DNA of 10,406 bases, taken from the NCBI GenBank assembly GCA_947448095.1, contig CANFNN010000078.1, positions 1-10,406 of the forward strand, given 5' to 3'. Source of the DNA: Bacteriovoracaceae bacterium. GTDB taxonomy: Bacteria > Bdellovibrionota > Bacteriovoracia > Bacteriovoracales > Bacteriovoracaceae. The translations under genes were made by a program, and so were the position numbers. The stretch's first letter is position 1; each line of letters starts with the position of its first letter. The notes below the pieces were generated by a model. It did not search any database, had not been told where the DNA came from, and saw only the letters and a list, made by a program, of their open reading frames with translations. Shown piece by piece: positions 6,871 through 10,406 of this stretch.

Positions 6871-6899
6871 ATTATATGTATTGCCCAGTATGTTTTCAA
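6871..6899 (-). promoter_or_regulatory. Near-consensus promoter for the alpha/beta hydrolase
   Basis: On the minus strand, TTGAAA (6894-6899) and TATAAT (6871-6876) are separated by exactly 17 bp, matching consensus at 5/6 and 6/6. Transcription would begin near 6864, leaving a leader of about 34 nt that contains the 12-bp palindrome. The -10 box abuts the start codon of the opposing gene, so the two promoters cannot easily be occupied at once. Confidence 0.65.
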
Positions 6900-7256
6900 A
6901 ACACTATGAAGATTAAGTCTAACGGAGTCGTTAAGCTGGCCTTCAATGGGAAATCAAAAAATTCTTCGCTCTATACTTATAATCTCCAAAAAGAGACTCA
7001 AGAGCAACTGCTGGCCAAGCTCAGAGAGAAGGTTGTCGATTTTTTTAGTTTTTATTCAGATTTCAATAACAAAAGCCCCATAAAGAGCTTCGAGGCATTT
7101 TCGGCAGATTATTTATGTACCAATGCCTGCAAGATGGACATGATTAACACCAAGGTGAGTGTCGTAGGGGTCATTTATACCGTCTCTGAGGTAAAAAATA
7201 TCCTCACAGAAGAAGGTCAAAAATTTGGAATCACCATCGAAGTCCCATTTAGATAA
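6876..7256 (+). CDS. Small four-cysteine protein with N-terminal CPVC, unknown function
   Basis: A 126-residue soluble protein that I do not recognise. It opens with MYCPVCFQ, a zinc-knuckle-like CxxC at residues 3-6, and has a second pair in CTNACKM near residues 81-85; together these could make one four-Cys zinc site. Between them lie a beta-like stretch, a polar segment (YTYNLQKETQEQLLAKLREKV, helical in its second half) and an aromatic stretch (FFSFYSDFN). The C-terminus alternates strand-like VSVVGVIYTV and GITIEVPF with a helix. The frame is closed by TAA at 6864-6866, so no start exists upstream. The next Met is residue 11, beyond CPVC, and also lacks a Shine-Dalgarno. The gene ends 3 bp from the convergent lipoprotein gene. 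A redox role for the cysteines is an alternative to zinc binding. Confidence 0.75.
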   Translation: MYCPVCFQNTMKIKSNGVVKLAFNGKSKNSSLYTYNLQKETQEQLLAKLREKVVDFFSFYSDFNNKSPIKSFEAFSADYLCTNACKMDMINTKVSVVGVIYTVSEVKNILTEEGQKFGITIEVPFR

Positions 7257-7259
7257 CGA

Positions 7260-8252
7260 CTAAATCTTGGCCTTAATCTTCACTTCAAACTCAAGAAAGC
7301 CTTTTAACTGAAAAGAGTCCGGAGCATGCTTGGGATCAATGTAAGCATCAATTTTGAGCGCATTTCCTTCTTTTAACATCGGAATTAAATCCACATCAGG
7401 GACCTTCAGATCCATGCAAACATTATTGCTGCAAGGATTGATCTCCCCTATTCCAAGTTCTTCGACTTTAAGAGCATCATTGCTCAATCTTGTTTTAAAC
7501 ATTTCTTCCAAAACGGGATCTTTTTTGAACTCAACAATTATTGATTTGCTGAGAGTATGAATACGAGAAAAGTAAGCACCATATTGCTCTTCGAGATATT
7601 TCCTAGTGGCATTGGGTTTATCAGTTTGTATGATATTGATTGTGCCCACTTCATCGCCCATAAGGGATTCTGTTCTATGGTCTTCATTGTATTTGATCAG
7701 CAGTAACCCTGGAGCATTCTTTTCCCAATCTTGAGCTTGACGATTTCTACGGCTGGGAAAGAGCGAATCAAAAAAAGATAACTCATTATGACTCATGGAT
7801 CCTGTATCAACCGTAGGCTCCCAAGTTGGATTATCACGATTAATAGTCGTGGCCTTGACTTTCACAGCAAGCTTTCTTAAAAAATCGAAGTTCTCGCTCT
7901 TATCGCTCGTTTTTTCGATAAAAAAGAAAATACGTTTGATTTTAATTGAGGCCAAGTAGCCATCGGGAATTTCAGGAAGTGGCTGAGTTAATGTCAGTCT
8001 CGTTTTCCCAGCCCCCATCGAAGCACCCAGATTCATAAGTGAGCTTGCAAAGCCCCTAAAAAGCGGGTTCATGTCACCAACAGGAGACTTAAAAGTGGCT
8101 ATCGACTTCTCAGATAAGGGTATAACTATAGGAAAAGTAACGTGCTCACCGTCACCTAGCGCGCGGGCCTCGACATGGGTCTTAATCGTGCTTTTCTGGC
8201 CACAACTAGAGGCCAGCATCATCAGACTTAGCAAGAGAGCACTCGTTTTCAT
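7260..8252 (-). CDS. Putative lipoprotein of unknown function
   Basis: A 330-residue exported protein with a lipoprotein-type signal, MKTSALLLSLMMLASSCGQ, and probable lipidation at Cys17. The lipobox (A-S-S-C, with Leu at -4) is slightly unusual but common enough. The rest is mostly beta-strand-like with no repeats or membrane segments. C274 and C279 in INPCSNNVCMDL could form a disulfide, and the protein ends in alternating strands (LEFEVKIKAKI). I do not recognise a catalytic motif. AGAGG lies 8 nt before the ATG. Its promoter lies back to back with the beta-barrel gene's upstream region, so shared control is possible. Function unknown. Confidence 0.82.
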   Translation of the reverse strand: MKTSALLLSLMMLASSCGQKSTIKTHVEARALGDGEHVTFPIVIPLSEKSIATFKSPVGDMNPLFRGFASSLMNLGASMGAGKTRLTLTQPLPEIPDGYLASIKIKRIFFFIEKTSDKSENFDFLRKLAVKVKATTINRDNPTWEPTVDTGSMSHNELSFFDSLFPSRRNRQAQDWEKNAPGLLLIKYNEDHRTESLMGDEVGTINIIQTDKPNATRKYLEEQYGAYFSRIHTLSKSIIVEFKKDPVLEEMFKTRLSNDALKVEELGIGEINPCSNNVCMDLKVPDVDLIPMLKEGNALKIDAYIDPKHAPDSFQLKGFLEFEVKIKAKI

Positions 8253-8287
8253 GGTCTAAACCTCTGAAATAACATATTGATTTGCCC

Positions 8288-8296
8288 ATTATAGCA
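8288..8296 (-). promoter_or_regulatory. Extended -10 promoter for the lipoprotein gene
   Basis: On the minus strand TGC-TATAAT is a perfect extended -10 element, identical to the one in front of the CPVC gene. There is no clear -35. Transcription would start near 8281, about 29 nt before the ATG, with the AGAGG site in the leader. Confidence 0.6.
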
Positions 8297-8341
8297 AACC
8301 GTTCAAAAGTTTGTTGGCGGCGTGTCATATTTACATACCAC

Positions 8342-8378
8342 CGAGTAACTTATTCCGACTGGTCGCGTTATCGAGTAA
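8342..8378 (+). repeat. Direct repeat CGAGTAA upstream of the beta-barrel gene
   Basis: CGAGTAA occurs at 8342-8348 and 8372-8378, exactly 30 bp apart (about three helical turns), each followed by a similar tail (CTTATTC and TATCTTC). The second copy overlaps a possible -10 box, TAATAT at 8376-8381, whose -35 (TTCCGA, 8353-8358) is poor. This could be a regulator binding site, possibly for the response regulator beyond the barrel gene, but two 7-mers are thin evidence. Confidence 0.3.
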
Positions 8379-8415
8379 TATCTTCACATCAACAAGGCAT
8401 TTTGGGGAGAGATCG

Positions 8416-9630
8416 ATGAAGAGATTGTTTTCAGCTTTAGCACTCGCTTTCACAGTATCTGCATATGGGCAGGCCTGGAAAACGCTCCCTAAAGGAGTGC
8501 GAATCATGGGCTATAGAAATGTCACTACTTCAAAAGTGAAGTCTAACTATAATCAATTTAGATCTGAATCAACTCTTGGATCCCAGTTTCGTATCGATGC
8601 TACTACTCTCAATTCAATTGCCAATAATGTCATCGTACCAGGCCAGGATATCGATGCAGCAGCTTACAAAAATTTCTTAATCGGTGAGTATAAGGTCGAT
8701 GCATCGGCCCAGTTTAATGTTCAAGGTTTTGGCTTTGGATATGGTCTTACTGATAGAGTGATGGTTTACGCGGAAGTTGCTTATTACAACGCCCAAGTTA
8801 AAGCGAACATCAAAAGAACTAAGAAAAATACCTACGCTTCTACCAGCAATATTCTTTTAGGCGGAAACGGCGATCTTACCAACAGTACCGTGGGCGATAA
8901 TATCAAGAATCTTCCGGATGTAGATGAGGCCGTTATTCAATCAGCGATTACTAATCATTATGGTTATAAGCCGATTGGTGACTGGTATGGCGCTGGATAC
9001 GGCGATATGGAAACGGGACTTATGACAAAACTGGTAGACAAGGGAACTTGGGGACTCATGTTTTACCCAGGGGCTGTCCTTCCTACAGGCCGCCAGGATG
9101 ATCCCGATATTCTTCAAGACATTGGTTTTGGAGACGGACAATTCGATTTATTCTCAGAACTTGCAACTGGTTATATTGTTAACGATTACCTGAATTTCGG
9201 AACAACTCTTCGATACACTTATCAGGCATCAACTCAAAAAGAATTAAGAATTCCTGATAGTCGTGATTTTTCTCTTTCTGACAGAAAGGGTGAATTCAAT
9301 GTGAAGTACGGGGACAAGATCAATTGGATGGTAAACTCAACATTTGCTTATAATGATTGGCTCTCATTCACACCGGTTTACCGTTTTCTCTATCAAATGC
9401 CATCTGAGTACACTTCTAAGTATTCAAATGCTGATGAATATCTATCTTACAACACTGACCGCATGGAGCATCAGATTCAACTGACAACGACCATCTCATC
9501 GATTCAGCCATTTCTTAAAAAGAAATTTCTTCTTCCTGCTCAGATCAATATGAACCTGGTTCAGACTGTGGCCGGAAAAAACGTACCTAAGGTAGGAAGA
9601 TTTGAGATTGAACTAAGAATGATGTTCTAG
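8416..9630 (+). CDS. Outer-membrane beta-barrel protein
   Basis: A 404-residue exported protein. The ATG at 8416 is preceded by GGGGAGA (8404-8410) and gives the signal peptide MKRLFSALALAFTVSAYG; the longer reading from 8311 has no such features. The mature protein shows amphipathic alternating strands rich in Tyr, Trp and Gly, and ends in a strand finishing with Phe (FEIELRMMF), the usual signal for Bam-dependent outer-membrane insertion. GLTDRVMVYAEVAYY, GDMETGLMTKLVDKGTWGL, the LPTGRQDDPD loop and a GFGDGQFDLFSELATGY strand follow the order seen in transporter-like barrels such as the 'MetA-pathway of phenol degradation' family (PF13557). That assignment is by eye only. Substrate unknown. 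Its stop codon shares CTAG with the convergent response regulator. Confidence 0.85.
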   Translation: MKRLFSALALAFTVSAYGQAWKTLPKGVRIMGYRNVTTSKVKSNYNQFRSESTLGSQFRIDATTLNSIANNVIVPGQDIDAAAYKNFLIGEYKVDASAQFNVQGFGFGYGLTDRVMVYAEVAYYNAQVKANIKRTKKNTYASTSNILLGGNGDLTNSTVGDNIKNLPDVDEAVIQSAITNHYGYKPIGDWYGAGYGDMETGLMTKLVDKGTWGLMFYPGAVLPTGRQDDPDILQDIGFGDGQFDLFSELATGYIVNDYLNFGTTLRYTYQASTQKELRIPDSRDFSLSDRKGEFNVKYGDKINWMVNSTFAYNDWLSFTPVYRFLYQMPSEYTSKYSNADEYLSYNTDRMEHQIQLTTTISSIQPFLKKKFLLPAQINMNLVQTVAGKNVPKVGRFEIELRMMF

Positions 9631-10295
9631 AGAACGAGCTTGTAGCCGGTTCCCCAAACAGTCTCAATACCAATTTGAATTTTGTTCATTTTTTTTCTTA
9701 GCGAAAAAATATGAACGTCAATATTTCTGGCCGTCATTTCCAGATCATTTTCAAACTGAGCAATGAGCTCTTCACGCGTGCTCGGAGTTTTTTGGTTCTT
9801 ATGAAGCTGTTGAAAAATAATAAATTCACGTGATGTAAGATTCACGGTCACGCCATCTTTCATCACACTATAGGCCTCAGGAATGAGCTTAAGACCAACG
9901 TTAATCAGATTCTCATTCAGGTTACTCACCTTACTGTGAGCATTTTCAACACGAACAATCAGCTCATCGTAGTTAAAAGGCTTCGTGAGATAATCATCTG
10001 CACCTGATTTAAGTCCTTCAATAATCTGCTCGGGCTTGTTGTACGCAGAAATCATAAAGATAGGTGAAAGCTTATCCTTAAGACGAATCGCCTTAATAAT
10101 ATCTACACCTTTAATGCCTGGAAGATTCCAGTCCACTAGGTAAACACAATGAGTGGGGCAATTCTTTGCCGCAAAAAATTCTTCGGCCGATAAAAAAGGC
10201 GTCACAATAAAATTATTTTTTTCCAAAATATATTTTAGCGATTCAACGATATCTTTTTCGTCTTCAATAATAACAATGTTTTTTTGTTTACTCAT
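9627..10295 (-). CDS. OmpR/PhoB-family response regulator
   Basis: A 222-residue two-component transcription regulator. The receiver domain (about 5-118) has the acidic pocket E11-D12, phospho-acceptor D55 in YLVDWNLPG, S83 in the Thr/Ser switch position, Y102 as switch aromatic, and K105 in LTKPF. The C-terminal winged helix (about 130-222) shows the OmpR-type sequence: NLTSREFIIFQQL, then the recognition-helix region ARNIDVHIFSLRKKM and the wing WGTGYKLVL. AGAGGA lies 8 nt before the ATG. No histidine kinase lies beside it within the window, so it is either an orphan or paired with one beyond the right edge. Target genes are unknown; the neighbouring barrel gene is a candidate by position only. 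Confidence 0.95.
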   Translation of the reverse strand: MSKQKNIVIIEDEKDIVESLKYILEKNNFIVTPFLSAEEFFAAKNCPTHCVYLVDWNLPGIKGVDIIKAIRLKDKLSPIFMISAYNKPEQIIEGLKSGADDYLTKPFNYDELIVRVENAHSKVSNLNENLINVGLKLIPEAYSVMKDGVTVNLTSREFIIFQQLHKNQKTPSTREELIAQFENDLEMTARNIDVHIFSLRKKMNKIQIGIETVWGTGYKLVL

Positions 10296-10366
10296 AGCAC
10301 ATGTCCTCTAAGAAAACGTACGGTTGGCGCAACTTACCTAAGATATAAATCTACAGGGAAAATATA

Positions 10367-10406
10367 TTGATGAGAAGGGAATTTAATTTCAGTAGCTTGG
10401 AGTTAA
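10367..10406 (+). CDS. Possible start of a plus-strand gene running off the window
   Basis: A frame opens at TTG (10367) or ATG (10370) and stays open to the edge (MRREFNFSSLEL). AGGGA at 10355-10359 lies 7 nt before the TTG, and TATAAA at 10344-10349 could be a -10 box. Only about a dozen codons are visible, so this may be chance. The rest of 10296-10406 shows only the response-regulator ribosome binding site and a small GTTG/CAAC inverted repeat (10323-10333). Confidence 0.25.
   Translation, partial: MMRREFNFSSLEL

Noticed and set aside
8311..8415. Upstream extension of the beta-barrel protein from TTG at 8311
   Set aside because: The ATG at 8416 has GGGGAGA in front and begins a clean signal peptide; the extension would bury that signal peptide 35 residues inside the protein.
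6876..10295. A linked defence or secretion system formed by the CPVC protein, lipoprotein, barrel and response regulator
   Set aside because: These genes alternate in strand and do not share transcripts, and no nuclease, ATPase, toxin or transport ATP-binding protein is present. Proximity alone does not support a system.

Overview
The window looks like ordinary chromosome of a Gram-negative, AT-leaning bacterium. Several secreted or outer-membrane proteins, two lipoproteins, LysM/TPR envelope proteins, a DUF4911-like protein, and GTG/TTG starts beside clear Shine-Dalgarno sequences fit the Bdellovibrionota (Bacteriovorax/Peredibacter-like) or an allied 'deltaproteobacterial' group. That placement comes from protein style alone. 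No rRNA, tRNA, CRISPR array, insertion sequence or phage gene was seen.

Layout, left to right. (1) 27-3032, minus: a two-gene envelope operon, with a TPR/coiled-coil lipoprotein followed by a large acidic LysM protein that carries what looks like a duplicated C-terminal beta domain; a strong inverted repeat lies just past its end. (2) 3119-3388, plus: a small DUF4911-like protein. (3) 3372-4739, minus: a two-gene detoxification operon, a glyoxalase II-like hydrolase (gloB) followed by a Bcp-type peroxiredoxin with a histone-H1-like lysine tail. (4) 4743-5993, plus: an Ste24-type M48 membrane protease. (5) 5979-6830, minus: a monoglyceride-lipase-like alpha/beta hydrolase. (6) 6876-7256, plus: a small four-cysteine protein of unknown function, apparently leaderless. 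(7) 7260-8252, minus: an unknown lipoprotein. (8) 8416-9630, plus: an outer-membrane beta-barrel protein. (9) 9627-10295, minus: an OmpR-family response regulator. A plus-strand gene may begin at the right edge.

The transcription units alternate in strand along the whole window. Each convergent junction overlaps or nearly touches (17 bp, 15 bp, a 3 bp gap, and one CTAG serving as both stop codons), and two divergent junctions are also very tight. No single new multi-gene system is evident. The most interesting points are the nested divergent promoters with a perfect 12-bp palindrome at 6839-6899, the basic-tailed peroxiredoxin, the duplicated domain in the LysM protein, and the leaderless CPVC protein.
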